This document shows, in pieces, positions 45,073 to 57,212 of a DNA stretch of 64,000 bases. This DNA is from Paraburkholderia solisilvae (GTDB taxonomy: Bacteria; Pseudomonadota; Gammaproteobacteria; Burkholderiales; Burkholderiaceae): the NCBI RefSeq assembly GCF_902859875.1, contig NZ_CADIKF010000010.1:1-64000 (forward strand), given 5' to 3'. The notes beneath the pieces are model-generated. The model did not search any database and was not told the DNA's origin. It worked only from the letters and a program-made list of their open reading frames with translations. Numbering within the stretch: the stretch's first letter is position 1; the number at the start of each line of letters is the position of its first letter. The translations under genes and the position numbers were made by a program.

Positions 45073-45636
45073 ATGAACGAAAACAAAGAGTTTTGGCGTG
45101 TTCTGGTACTAAAAGGAGTGTGCGCGGCGGCTTTTCTCGGTTTTTCCGGGGCTGCGGCGGCTGATCAGTTCGGGTTTCAGGTGGCGGGCGGCTGGGCGGA
45201 CCGGCATACGAACAAGGTTGACCTTGGTTTCGTGTGGGACCCGAATCTCACCTGGTGGCAGATGGGAGACTGGCACTTCTCGCTGGTCGGCGAGGCGCAC
45301 GCGGCCTGGTGGAATACCGGTGAAGGCGACGTGAACAGGAACATCGGCGAGTTCGGCGTCACGCCGGTCGTGCGTTTCATCAAAACCAGCGGCTGGATCC
45401 GGCCGTATCTCGAGGCCGGCGTCGGCATTCGCCTGATTACCCACCCGCGCGAGTCGGACAACTTCACGATGAGTTCGGCGTTCCAGTTTGCGGATATGGT
45501 GGGGGTCGGCTTCGCGCTTGGCGAGCACCAGCATTACCAGATCGGCTATCGTTTTCAGCACTTGTCCAACGCCAGTATCAAAGAGCCGAATCCTGGTATA
45601 AATTTCCAGCAAGTCTACGTGCAGTACAACTTCTGA
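45073..45636 (+). CDS. pagL: Lipid A 3-O-deacylase PagL
   Basis: Outer-membrane beta-barrel esterase that removes the 3-O acyl chain of lipid A. 187 residues: a signal segment ends at GAAAADQ, eight alternating strands follow, and the C-terminus is aromatic (VQYNF). The catalytic His-Ser pair is visible in FQHLSNASIKEPNPG near residue 160, with the Glu a few residues later. It stands alone, divergent from rpoH. Confidence 0.9.
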   Translation: MNENKEFWRVLVLKGVCAAAFLGFSGAAAADQFGFQVAGGWADRHTNKVDLGFVWDPNLTWWQMGDWHFSLVGEAHAAWWNTGEGDVNRNIGEFGVTPVVRFIKTSGWIRPYLEAGVGIRLITHPRESDNFTMSSAFQFADMVGVGFALGEHQHYQIGYRFQHLSNASIKEPNPGINFQQVYVQYNF

Positions 45637-45680
45637 CGACCGCGGCCACTTCCGGCTCCGTCGGTGAAGGGGCGAATGGG

Positions 45681-46064
45681 ATGGCCGCAAAAGTGATCGA
45701 GGCGATTCGCGGGCTCGAGCGCGAACGCTTTCGCGCGATGGTCGACGGCAATGGGCCGCAGCTCGACGCGTTGCTCTCGGAGAGCGTGATCTACGTCCAT
45801 ACGAACGGCAAACGCGAGACGAAGCAGCAGTTCATCGACGCGATCACCGCGGGCCGCCGCCGCTATCGCCAGATCGAGATCCAGTCGCAGGACGTGCTGC
45901 CGGTGGGACGCGAAACGTGCGTGGTCACGGGGCGCGCGCTGATCGAAATGGAAGCAAACAACGGCGCGCTGCTCTTTCCGATTGCTTACACCGCGATTCA
46001 GGCGCAGGAAGAAGGACAGTGGCGTCTGATCGCGTGGCAGGCGACGCGCTGTGCGCTGGAGTGA
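45681..46064 (+). CDS. SnoaL/DUF4440-type small protein
   Basis: 127 residues with a predicted cystatin-like (NTF2-type) fold. The N-terminal helix (IEAIRGLERERFRAMVDG), LSESVIYVHTNGKRETKQQFID and the closing WRLIAWQATR strand are typical of DUF4440. Many relatives are enzymes or dimerising domains of unknown role. It starts 44 bases after pagL and may share its transcript; no catalytic residues can be assigned. Confidence 0.8.
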   Translation: MAAKVIEAIRGLERERFRAMVDGNGPQLDALLSESVIYVHTNGKRETKQQFIDAITAGRRRYRQIEIQSQDVLPVGRETCVVTGRALIEMEANNGALLFPIAYTAIQAQEEGQWRLIAWQATRCALE

Positions 46065-46260
46065 CGGCGTGAGCGACGTTCGCGATTGCCCCCATCATCT
46101 CTGCATCGGTCGCGCCTTTTGAGCGGGCCTTAAGCAAACGCGAGGCAATCCGGTCGGAACTGCACTCGCGTGTGATGCGCATCGCCTGCCGGCGAATCTG
46201 CTGTTGCGTTTCCCCTGAGCCTTTCCCTTCCTTTTCCCTTTCGAATGTTTGAGCGCGCGA

Positions 46261-47946
<1,686 letters not shown>

Positions 47947-48293
47947 TTAGTCGTATGCGTTGGGATGTCGCGTCGCGCGGGTAGCGCAACGCGACGGGTG
48001 CACGGTCCGCGTGCGGGCAGGCGCCGGTGCTAGCGGGAGCAACGAACGGGCGCGGACGATGAGCGGAGTGAGGAACGCGATGGCGATGGTGACGCCGGCA
48101 ACGTTCGACGACAGAGCGCATGCAATGTGCATTTGACCCTCGCGACTCGTCCGAATGATGTTCGGTCGAGCACAGACGACTACAGGTTGTGAAGGAACTA
48201 CGGTTTGGGGTGAAACAGAACGACGGGGACTACTGGGAGGACCGCGGACGCTTTCGGGCAGGAGCCCCAGGCAAACGCGGCGCTACGCCTGGC

Positions 48294-48368
48294 TTACGCT
48301 AGACGTAGCGATAGGGGCCGCGCTAGGCGACCGATGGTAATTCGGAGGGAGTTCAGGATGGAACGCAT
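48294..48368 (-). CDS. leuL: Probable leuA leader peptide (attenuation)
   Basis: 24-residue peptide that starts MRSILNSLRI and ends RPLSLRLA. Six of 24 codons are leucine; the last four are all CTA, a codon that GC-rich Burkholderia genes hardly use. That clustering is the hallmark of leader peptides whose translation speed reports charged tRNA-Leu. A consensus-like promoter lies just upstream, and its expected +1 falls on or within two bases of the ATG, so the peptide would be translated from a leaderless or nearly leaderless message. Downstream, cgctacg/cgtagcg and ccaggc/gcctgg stems compete. Not confirmed by any known family. Confidence 0.72.
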   Translation of the reverse strand: MRSILNSLRITIGRLARPLSLRLA

Positions 48369-48374
48369 GTGCCG

Positions 48375-48404
48375 ACTGTAAGCGAGCCCGCGCGTGCGTG
48401 TCAA
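48375..48404 (-). promoter_or_regulatory. Sigma-70 promoter of the leuA leader
   Basis: On the minus strand, TTGACA (48404-48399), an 18-base spacer and TACAGT (48380-48375). The leader ATG begins at 48368, six bases beyond the -10 box. Confidence 0.8.
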
Positions 48405-48464
48405 CCGCGGATTGCGCGGCGCCGTCGCGGGGGACCGCCTGCCGGCTTGCACGCGGGCGCCCGC

Positions 48465-49448
48465 TCAAGCCGTTTTTTTCGCGATTCCGGCGATGACTTC
48501 CACCTGCCGCGCGATTGCCGCGGGCACCGGCGCGGCGCCGCGCATCACGTCGGCGATCCACGCCGCGGTGGTGGCCGCGTCGCGCCCTTCAGGCAAATCG
48601 ACTGCCGGGGCTTCGGCGGACGACCGCTCGGGCGTCACGAGCGTCTCGCAGATGCCGTCGCGCAGCCAGTCGATCTGCACCTGGCGGCGCGTATCGGCGA
48701 CCGCTTCGCCTTCGGTGCCGCGGGCGAGCAGCGCACCGCCCGCGGCAGCCTCCGGATGCGCGAGAAATAGCTGCGTGAGGCTCTCGCGATACGGCGGATG
48801 CGTGTAGTTCACGAGCCGCAGCGCGGCCGGCGCGAACGGCTGCAGAATCTTGACGAGCGTGTGCGTCGAGTTGCGCACGCCCATCCGGCGGCGCAGCGCG
48901 AGCAGCCGCGCGAGTTTCGGCGCGAGTGTTTCGATCGGCGCGAACGCGACGTTGCGCGCGGCGAGCGCGGCTTCGATGTCGTCGTGCGTCTGCGCGGCGT
49001 CGATCTGCAGATGCGCGAAGATTTCCGCGCTCGTCACGCGGCCGGGGTCTTCGGTCACGCCGTGCACGAGCACGGGCACGCCTTCGCGCGCGAGCAGCAG
49101 CGCGAGCAACGGCACGAGGTTCGGTAGCTTGCGCGCGCCGTTGTAGCTCGGGATCGATACCGCGTGCGAGGTCAGCGACGCCTGCTGCGGGACGCGGATC
49201 GGCTCGAATGACGCATGCGCGGCGGCCAGCATCGCGGCGAGTTCGTCGGCGGTCTCACCTTTCAGACGGTAAGCGAGCAGCACGGCGCCGAGTTCGACGT
49301 CGGGCACCCGGCCATCGAGCATCGCGCTGTAGAGCGCGTGCGTGTCTTCGGACGACAGTGCGCGGGCGCCATTCGGGCCGCGCCCGATCTCCTTGATGAA
49401 GCGGGCGCACGGGAAGGGGGACGAGTCGGGAGTGGCGGAATCGTTCAT
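48465..49448 (-). CDS. ybiB: DNA-binding protein YbiB (TrpD2 family)
   Basis: 327 residues with the fold of anthranilate phosphoribosyltransferase (LPNLVPLLALLLAREGVPVLVHG is the family core; key part LLAREGVPVLVHG) but in the TrpD2/YbiB branch, whose E. coli member binds nucleic acid non-specifically and is LexA-regulated. MGVRNSTHTLVKILQPF is the conserved later motif. ATG 49448 is used. It lies upstream of the leuA leader promoter and is probably transcribed separately. Confidence 0.88.
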   Translation of the reverse strand: MNDSATPDSSPFPCARFIKEIGRGPNGARALSSEDTHALYSAMLDGRVPDVELGAVLLAYRLKGETADELAAMLAAAHASFEPIRVPQQASLTSHAVSIPSYNGARKLPNLVPLLALLLAREGVPVLVHGVTEDPGRVTSAEIFAHLQIDAAQTHDDIEAALAARNVAFAPIETLAPKLARLLALRRRMGVRNSTHTLVKILQPFAPAALRLVNYTHPPYRESLTQLFLAHPEAAAGGALLARGTEGEAVADTRRQVQIDWLRDGICETLVTPERSSAEAPAVDLPEGRDAATTAAWIADVMRGAAPVPAAIARQVEVIAGIAKKTA

Positions 49449-49744
49449 CGGACGGATGTCGGCAGTCGGCGGCATTGCGGGCGGTTGCGCGAGCGGTGCA
49501 GTGCGGTCGCGGCGGCGCTGCCGCCGGGTGGCCGTCACAGCCGATCGGCTAATCGGAATAGGCCGAGTATCGCATGACCCGCGGATCGCCCGAGGCGCAG
49601 GCCAGTGGACGCGTCGCGACTCACTAGCTGACATTGCGCTTGCAAGCGGGGCACGGTTCATGCATGCGATATATCAGCGCGTTACACTCGCTGCTTTGCG
49701 ATTTTTTTGCCGCGCATGCGGCTTCATACATGATGGAGAACGGG

Positions 49745-50443
<699 letters not shown>

Positions 50444-50495
50444 CCGCGCGTCGGCGGCGTGGTTGGATCGCGGTACAGACTATTTGCCGCGGTTC

Positions 50496-50594
50496 GACCG
50501 GGTCGCGATAGACAGGGTCGCGACAGACCGGGTCACGATAACAGCGACGCGCAAGATCGCGTCGCGCTTGACCGCCTCACGCTTGACCGCCTCA
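50496..50594. repeat. Two 15-bp tandem repeats
   Basis: Three near-identical 15-base units (gaccgggtcgcgata and variants) cover 50496-50540. Two perfect copies of cgcttgaccgcctca follow at 50565-50594. Both sit in the 261-base gap between the FAH gene and the isomerase gene. Confidence 0.85.
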
Positions 50595-50704
50595 CGCTCC
50601 CCGACCCGCTAGCGTGAGACCGAGCGGCCATATACGGCAACGCGCCGGACCAGTCGCGTTGGCCGAGGGGCGCCAAAGACCGCGGCGAGGGAGGAGACAG
50701 ATCG

Positions 50705-51349
50705 ATGAAGCTCTACAGCTACTTTCGCAGTTCCGCCGCGTGGCGCGTGCGTATTGCGCTCAATCTGAAGAAGCTGCCCTACGACTGTGTGCCGGTCCAT
50801 CTGCTGCGCGACGGCGGCGAGCAGTTCTCGGACACGTATCGATCGTTGAATCATGACGCGGTGGTGCCGACGCTCGTCGACGATGGCAACGTACTGCAGC
50901 AGTCGCTGGCGATCATCGAGTACCTCGACGAGACGCATCCGCAGCCGCCGCTCTTGCCCGCCTCGCCGGGCGATCGCGCATTTGTGCGCGGAATCGCGCT
51001 GCAGCTCGCATGCGAGATCCATCCGCTGAACAACCTGCGTGTGTTGAAGTATCTGAAGCGCACCGTCGGTGCGGGCGACGACGCGAGAAACGCGTGGTAC
51101 GCGCATTGGATCAGCTCGGGCTTTACGGCGCTCGACGCACATCTGGCGGCGAGCCGCCGCAGCGGCGCGTTCTGTTTCGGCGACGCGCCGACCCTTGCCG
51201 ACACGTGTCTGATCCCGCAGGTGTTCAACGCGGATCGCTTCAACGTCGATACGAGCGGATTTCCGACGATTCGCCGCATCTACGACCACGCAATGCAATT
51301 GCCCGCATTCGCGCAGGCGGCGCCAGGCGCGCAGCCCGACGCGGAGTGA
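50705..51349 (+). CDS. maiA: Maleylacetoacetate/maleylpyruvate isomerase (zeta GST)
   Basis: 214 residues with an N-terminal thioredoxin fold (YSYFRSSAAWRVRIALN, containing the SSAAWRVR active-site segment) and a C-terminal all-helical domain (GDAPTLADTCLIPQV). It isomerises a cis-double bond with glutathione: maleylacetoacetate in tyrosine breakdown or maleylpyruvate in gentisate breakdown. The FAH-type hydrolase gene upstream would act on its product. GGAGGAG at 50689-50695 supports the ATG. Confidence 0.92.
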   Translation: MKLYSYFRSSAAWRVRIALNLKKLPYDCVPVHLLRDGGEQFSDTYRSLNHDAVVPTLVDDGNVLQQSLAIIEYLDETHPQPPLLPASPGDRAFVRGIALQLACEIHPLNNLRVLKYLKRTVGAGDDARNAWYAHWISSGFTALDAHLAASRRSGAFCFGDAPTLADTCLIPQVFNADRFNVDTSGFPTIRRIYDHAMQLPAFAQAAPGAQPDAE

Positions 51350-51430
51350 CCCATCGCGCCGCCGTTTGCGCGTCTCGTCGCGTCGCATCCCGTCGCACCG
51401 CGCGTGCTCTATGCGGCGCGTGCGGTGTGA

Positions 51431-53011
51431 CTAACCACCGAGCAGCGCGTCGGAGAATTCTTCCGCGCTGAACGGCTGCAAATCTTCGACCGTCTCGCCG
51501 ACGCCGATGAAGTACACCGGCACCGGCCTTTGCCGTGCGATCGCGGCGAGAATCCCGCCCTTCGCGGTGCCGTCGAGCTTCGTTACGATGAGGCCGGTGA
51601 GACCGAGCGCGTCGTCGAATGCTTTCACCTGGGCGAGCGCGTTCTGGCCGGTATTCGCATCGATCACGAGCAGCACTTCGTGCGGCGCGCCTTCGAGCGC
51701 CTTGCCGATCACGCGTTTGACCTTGCGCAGTTCTTCCATCAGATGCAATTGCGTCGGCAGGCGTCCGGCGGTATCGGCCATCAGGACGTCGATCTTGCGC
51801 GCGCGCGCCGCACCGACCGCGTCGAAAATGACCGCGGCCGGGTCGCCGCTTTCCTGCGAGACGACCGTCACGTTATTCCGTTCGCCCCAGATCGCGAGCT
51901 GCTCGCGCGCGGCGGCGCGGAACGTGTCGCCGGCGGCGAGCAGGACCGATTGATCGAAACGTTGCAGATGCTTCGCGAGCTTGCCGATACTGGTCGTTTT
52001 GCCGGCGCCGTTCACGCCGGCGATCATCATCACGAGCGGCTGATCGCGGCCGAGCATCAGCGATTTTTCCAACGGCTTGAGCAAGTCGATCAGCAATTCG
52101 CGCAGGGCGGCTTTCACTTGCTGCGGGTCGGTGAGGCGCTGCGCGCGGACCTTTTCGTGCAATGCCTCGAGCAGGAACTCGGTGGCGTCGACGCCCGCGT
52201 CGGACATCAGCAGCGCGGCCTCGAGTTCCTCGTACAGGTCTTCGTCGATCTTCGTGCCGACGAAAATGCCGGTGATGCTCGAGCTGGTCTTCGCAAGACC
52301 GCTTTTCAGGCGCGTGAGCCACGAGCGTTTCGCGGCGGGCTCGGGCGCCGGCGGCGGAACGATTTCGACGGTCTCGAAAGCTTCGGTCGCTGCGGGTTCA
52401 ATTGCGGCGGCGCTCGATTGCGGGGCGGGCTGCGGTTCGCGAACGGCCTCGCGCGCGGGTTGCGGTTGAGCTGGCGCTTGCGGTTGTTGCGGCGGCTGCT
52501 CGGCCGCGCGTTGCGGTTCGGTGCGTTGCGGTGGTGGCTCGGGCTTGGGTTGCGGTTCGGCGCGTTGCTGCAACGGCGCGGGATCGCGTTGCGGCTCAGC
52601 GGGCTGCGGCTGCGCGGGATCGCGTCGTGGTTCGGCGGGCTGCTGCTGCGCGGGATCGCGCTGCGGTTCGGCGAACTGCTGCCGCTGCTCAGATTCACGC
52701 TGTGGTTCGGCACGTTGCAGTGCCGCCTGCCCGTCGACCATGGGAGCGAAGGCAGTCGGCGCAACGGACGGCGCTGGCACGGCGGCAGGTGCCGCAGCGG
52801 GCGCGGCCGCCGATGACGCACCCGGATGCGCCGGCTGCTGTGCCGGCGGCGGCGCGATGTCGACGCGCGGCTCAGCCGCCGGCGCCCCGGCTACCGGCGG
52901 CGCAACAGCTGCCGGCGCATCCGGTGCTGCGACGCCGGCTGTCTCCGGCGACTCGGCCTGCGCATTGTCGGATGTCTTGGAACCCCTGAATCGCTTGAGA
53001 AAACTGAACAT
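51431..53011 (-). CDS. ftsY: Signal recognition particle receptor FtsY
   Basis: GTPase that docks ribosome-SRP complexes at the inner membrane. 526 residues. The N-terminal 220 are an unusual Pro/Gln/Glu/Ala-rich region that follows a basic membrane-binding start (MFSFLKRFRGSK). The NG domain follows: WLTRLKSGLAKTSS, P-loop GVNGAGKTT at 332-340, DTAGR at 413-417 and TKLD at 477-480. The gene is divergent from rsmD, a conserved arrangement. Confidence 0.96.
   Translation of the reverse strand: MFSFLKRFRGSKTSDNAQAESPETAGVAAPDAPAAVAPPVAGAPAAEPRVDIAPPPAQQPAHPGASSAAAPAAAPAAVPAPSVAPTAFAPMVDGQAALQRAEPQRESEQRQQFAEPQRDPAQQQPAEPRRDPAQPQPAEPQRDPAPLQQRAEPQPKPEPPPQRTEPQRAAEQPPQQPQAPAQPQPAREAVREPQPAPQSSAAAIEPAATEAFETVEIVPPPAPEPAAKRSWLTRLKSGLAKTSSSITGIFVGTKIDEDLYEELEAALLMSDAGVDATEFLLEALHEKVRAQRLTDPQQVKAALRELLIDLLKPLEKSLMLGRDQPLVMMIAGVNGAGKTTSIGKLAKHLQRFDQSVLLAAGDTFRAAAREQLAIWGERNNVTVVSQESGDPAAVIFDAVGAARARKIDVLMADTAGRLPTQLHLMEELRKVKRVIGKALEGAPHEVLLVIDANTGQNALAQVKAFDDALGLTGLIVTKLDGTAKGGILAAIARQRPVPVYFIGVGETVEDLQPFSAEEFSDALLGG
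52562..52711 (-). repeat. Coding repeats in the FtsY acidic region
   Basis: Residues 101-150 contain four or five imperfect copies of a 12-13-residue unit, AEPQRDPAQQQP and variants, encoded by about 36-base repeats. They lie in the variable A domain. Confidence 0.8.
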
Positions 53012-53482
53012 GTGCTGGCGTAGTGAAGAGACGAGCCGGCTTTCTTGCCGGCGAAGGTCGCAAAGGTCAAATGCGGGCCATATCGAATGACTGCGCGACG
53101 TGACTGCGGGACGTACTGCGCGGCGATACGGCGCGAAGCGCGCAGCGCTGACGGCGCAGCGGCATCACATCGCTTGCCGCGGCCTCGAAAGCGCAGCCGC
53201 ACGTGATGATCAACGCCCGCGCCGCATAGCGGCGCGACCACGCGCAGCCATTGCGCAGGCGCACGCATCGTGATGCGGAATTGAAACGCGAGCACGGCGC
53301 GTCGGATTCGGCACAACACCGGATTCGGCACAACACGACGGAAGCCGCGCGCGCAAGCGTGACATTTTATCAGGCGCCGCCGGTCTCGCGCCGCCGCGAG
53401 AGCGCGCCGACCCATGTGGTAACGTTGGCGCTCCGGCCCGTGCACCATGCGCGGCCGGCATCCGTTCAGCTACCCCGATTAC
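53012..53482. other. Divergent gap ftsY / rsmD
   Basis: The 471 bases contain no supported gene. A perfect 17-base tandem duplication, cggattcggcacaacac, lies at 53303-53336. No clear promoter boxes are visible. Confidence 0.5.
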
Positions 53483-54100
53483 ATGTCCCGTCCATCCTCG
53501 ACGCGCGCGCGCAGCGCGCCACCGCCGGGCCGCGGTCCGGCCCACACGATTCGTATCATCGGCGGCGACTGGAAGCGCACGCCGCTACCCGTGCTCGATC
53601 TCGACGGCTTGCGGCCGACGCCGGACCGCGTGCGCGAGACGCTGTTCAACTGGCTGGGCCAGCGGCTTGACGGCCAGCGCTGTCTGGATCTGTTCGCCGG
53701 CAGCGGCGCACTCGGCTTCGAAGCCGCGTCGCGCGGCGCGGCGCGCGTGCTGATGGTCGAGCGCCATGCACGCGCGGCGGGCCAGCTGCGTGCCAATCAG
53801 GCGAAACTTGGCGCGCGCGCGATCGAAATCGCCGAAGCGGACGCGTTGCGGCTCGCCGCGAGCCTTGCCCCCGGTTCGTTCGATGTCGTCTTCCTTGATC
53901 CGCCGTTCGGCGAAAATCTGCTCGACCGTGCGCTCGAACTCGCGGTGCCGCTCGTCGCGGCGGGCGGATGGCTATACGTGGAAGCGGGCGCCGCGCTCGA
54001 CATCGAAGAGATTCCCGCGCTCGCCGGCTGGGCGATTGTCCGGCAGGGCAAGGCCGGCGCAGTCCACTATCATTTGCTGCGGCACGAAAATGATGAATAA
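53483..54100 (+). CDS. rsmD: 16S rRNA (guanine-966-N2)-methyltransferase
   Basis: 205 residues. IRIIGGDWKRTPLPV and LRPTPDRVRETLFNWL are RsmD signatures. The SAM loop is DLFAGSGALGFEAASRGA and the catalytic motif FLDPPF. It methylates G966 of 16S rRNA in the small subunit. ATG 53483 is preferred; an upstream ATG at 53447 would add 12 residues. coaD follows after 135 bases, the usual neighbour. Confidence 0.95.
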   Translation: MSRPSSTRARSAPPPGRGPAHTIRIIGGDWKRTPLPVLDLDGLRPTPDRVRETLFNWLGQRLDGQRCLDLFAGSGALGFEAASRGAARVLMVERHARAAGQLRANQAKLGARAIEIAEADALRLAASLAPGSFDVVFLDPPFGENLLDRALELAVPLVAAGGWLYVEAGAALDIEEIPALAGWAIVRQGKAGAVHYHLLRHENDE

Positions 54101-54235
54101 TGCGCGTTCGATTACCAGAGCCGGGCAACGGCCATCACGCTTGACAGTCGGGAGTCGGGTCCTTGCGCGCCAATCGCATTGGTGGCGCGCGCAGCCGCGG
54201 CGCACCTTTAGCCTGAAGGAAGAGAGGAGAAGTCC

Positions 54236-55118
<883 letters not shown>

Positions 55119-55209
55119 GCGCGGGCTTCGGTTCCCGCGACGCACTGCCCGCGCAACGCGGCGTGCACTTCAACCGCGGTTGCTCAGGCCGCAACCGCGG
55201 CTGTTCAGT

Positions 55210-56280
55210 TCACGTGTTCAGCAATTCCCGTAACGCGGCGAGCAACGTATCGCACTCGGCATCGGTGCCGATCGTGATGCGCAAATGCTGGTCGGCACGC
55301 GGCGTCCTGAAGTGCCGCACGAAAATTTCCCTTTCCCTGAGCTTTGCCGCGAGCGTCGCGGCATCGTGACCGGCGTGGCGCGCAAACACGAAGTTTGCCG
55401 CCGACGGCACGACGTCGAAGCCGAGCGCAGTGAGCGCGGCTGACAGACGTTCGCGGCCTGCGATTACCTTTGCGCAGGTGTCGCGGAACCACGCGTCGTC
55501 GTTGTAGGCGGCGGTCACGGCGACCTGCGCGACGCGATCGAGCGGATACGAGTTGAAGCTGTCCTTCACGCGCACCAGCGCGTCGATCAACGCGGCGTCG
55601 CCGAATGCGAAGCCGACGCGCATGCCGGCAAGCGAACGCGATTTCGACACCGTATGCACGACCAGCAGATTCGGATACCGCGCAATCAGCGAGATCGCCG
55701 ATTGTGCACCGAAGTCGACATACGCTTCGTCGATCACGACCACCGAATCGGGGTTCGCTGCGACGAGCTTTTCGATATCGGCAAGCGGCAATGCGTGACC
55801 GGTCGGCGCGTTCGGATTCGGGAACACGATGCCGCCGTTCGGCACCGCGTAGTCGGCGATGCGCACCTTGAATGCATCGTCGAGCGGCACGGTCCGATAG
55901 TCGATCTCGTATAGCTGCGCGTACGTCGGATAGAAGCTGTACGTAATGTCCGGGAACAGCAGCGGGCGGTCGTGTTTCAGCAGCGCGAGAAAGGTCATCG
56001 CGAGCACTTCGTCGGAACCGTTGCCGGCGAAGACCTGTTCGACGGCGAGCCCATGGTGCGCAGCGACCGTCTCGCGCAGCGTGCGCGCGGTCGGGTCCGG
56101 ATAGCGGCGCAACGATTCAGCCGCGTCGCCGAGTTCGTTGCGAATCGCGGTGAGCACCGCGGGCGACGGCGGATACGGGTTCTCGTTGGTGTTCAGCTTC
56201 ACCGGATGCGCGAGCGCGGGCTGTTCGCCGGGGACATACGGCGTCAGGCGGTGAACGATGTCGCTCCAATAGCGGCTCAA
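55210..56280 (-). CDS. hisC: Histidinol-phosphate aminotransferase
   Basis: PLP enzyme of histidine synthesis, 356 residues. [12 protein letters not shown] at the N-terminus, [13 protein letters not shown], and [11 protein letters not shown] are family motifs; the PLP lysine is in [21 protein letters not shown] site at 56286-56290 is five bases before a TTG at 56280, giving MSRYWSDIV, which is the expected N-terminus; longer frames to ATG 56352 lack support. It is not within a his operon here. Confidence 0.94.
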   Translation of the reverse strand: MSRYWSDIVHRLTPYVPGEQPALAHPVKLNTNENPYPPSPAVLTAIRNELGDAAESLRRYPDPTARTLRETVAAHHGLAVEQVFAGNGSDEVLAMTFLALLKHDRPLLFPDITYSFYPTYAQLYEIDYRTVPLDDAFKVRIADYAVPNGGIVFPNPNAPTGHALPLADIEKLVAANPDSVVVIDEAYVDFGAQSAISLIARYPNLLVVHTVSKSRSLAGMRVGFAFGDAALIDALVRVKDSFNSYPLDRVAQVAVTAAYNDDAWFRDTCAKVIAGRERLSAALTALGFDVVPSAANFVFARHAGHDAATLAAKLREREIFVRHFRTPRADQHLRITIGTDAECDTLLAALRELLNT

Positions 56281-56368
56281 TTGGGCCTCCGTGCAAGTTA
56301 CTGACTGTGTGTGTGACGCTCGCCGCGCACCCTGCCCGTACGCGCGGGGCACGTCGCGCCTGTCCCGC

Positions 56369-56971
56369 TCAAGGATTGCGATGCAACTGCATCATCGCCC
56401 GCTCGAGTTCCCCTTTGACGACCTGCGGCATCACCGCAAGCGCGCGCTCGACGGACGCATCGATCACATCCTGTTCTTCCTTGCGCGGCGGCTTCAGCAC
56501 GAAGTTCGCGACATCGGGTTTCGCGCCGGCGCGCGCGCTTTCCGGAATCAGGTCGCGCGGATGCCCGATGCCGATGCGCAGCCGCCAGTATTGCGGCGTC
56601 GTCAGATGGGCGGAGATGTCCTTCAACCCATTGTGACCGCCGCTGCCGCCGCCGAGCTTGAGCTTGACGGTGCCAGGCGGCAGGTCGAGTTCGTCGTGCG
56701 CGACGAGAATCTGGTCCGGCAGGATCTTGAAGAAGTGCGCGAGTGCGACGACCGATTGACCGGAGCGGTTCATATACGTTTGCGGTTCGAGCAGATGTAC
56801 TTCTTCGCCGTGCAGCCGTGCCTTCGCATAGAAGCCGTGAAAGCGCCGTTCGTCGCGCAACGTCGCGCCCGCTTCGCGCGCGAGTTGATCGACCAGCCAG
56901 AAGCCGGCGTTGTGACGCGTCGCGGAATATTCAGCGCCCGGATTACCGAGCCCGACGATCAGCTTGATCAT
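56369..56971 (-). CDS. pth: Peptidyl-tRNA hydrolase
   Basis: Releases tRNA from peptidyl-tRNA that drops off ribosomes. 200 residues. The catalytic histidine is in [18 protein letters not shown] (residues 7-24; key part RHNAGF), and [23 protein letters not shown] and [13 protein letters not shown] are standard. It lies downstream of rplY, the common order prs-rplY-pth; a terminator separates it from rplY. Confidence 0.97.
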   Translation of the reverse strand: MIKLIVGLGNPGAEYSATRHNAGFWLVDQLAREAGATLRDERRFHGFYAKARLHGEEVHLLEPQTYMNRSGQSVVALAHFFKILPDQILVAHDELDLPPGTVKLKLGGGSGGHNGLKDISAHLTTPQYWRLRIGIGHPRDLIPESARAGAKPDVANFVLKPPRKEEQDVIDASVERALAVMPQVVKGELERAMMQLHRNP

Positions 56972-57071
56972 GTTGTCGAGGATAAACGGCTACACGTACA
57001 CGCCGGCAGCCTTGGGTGAGCCCGCTTACGAAGCTGTAACACGAACCGTCAACATCGCAGAAAAACGTGCG

Positions 57072-57104
57072 AAAAAAAACCCGCCGGGGCGAACCTCGGC
57101 GGGT
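57072..57104 (-). terminator. Terminator after rplY
   Basis: On the minus strand an eight-pair stem (acccgccg / cggcgggt) is followed by eight T. It lies 109 bases after the rplY stop and before pth. Confidence 0.85.
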
Positions 57105-57212
57105 CACGTCGTCCGTTCCATTGAAACGGATCGAGAGGATAGCTCGCGGAATGCGGCTCAGGTGGTGGCCTGACTAGCTGGCCACCTCAACTGGCCACAT
57201 CAGCCGACCAAC

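Noticed and set aside
47947..48132. A 61-codon minus-strand frame just before leuA, first considered as the leuA leader peptide
   Set aside because: It lacks a promoter, ribosome site or leucine-codon cluster; the 24-codon frame at 48294-48368 fits far better.
48155..48340. A 61-codon + strand frame in the leuA leader region
   Set aside because: No ribosome site or family; it lies antisense to the leader transcript.
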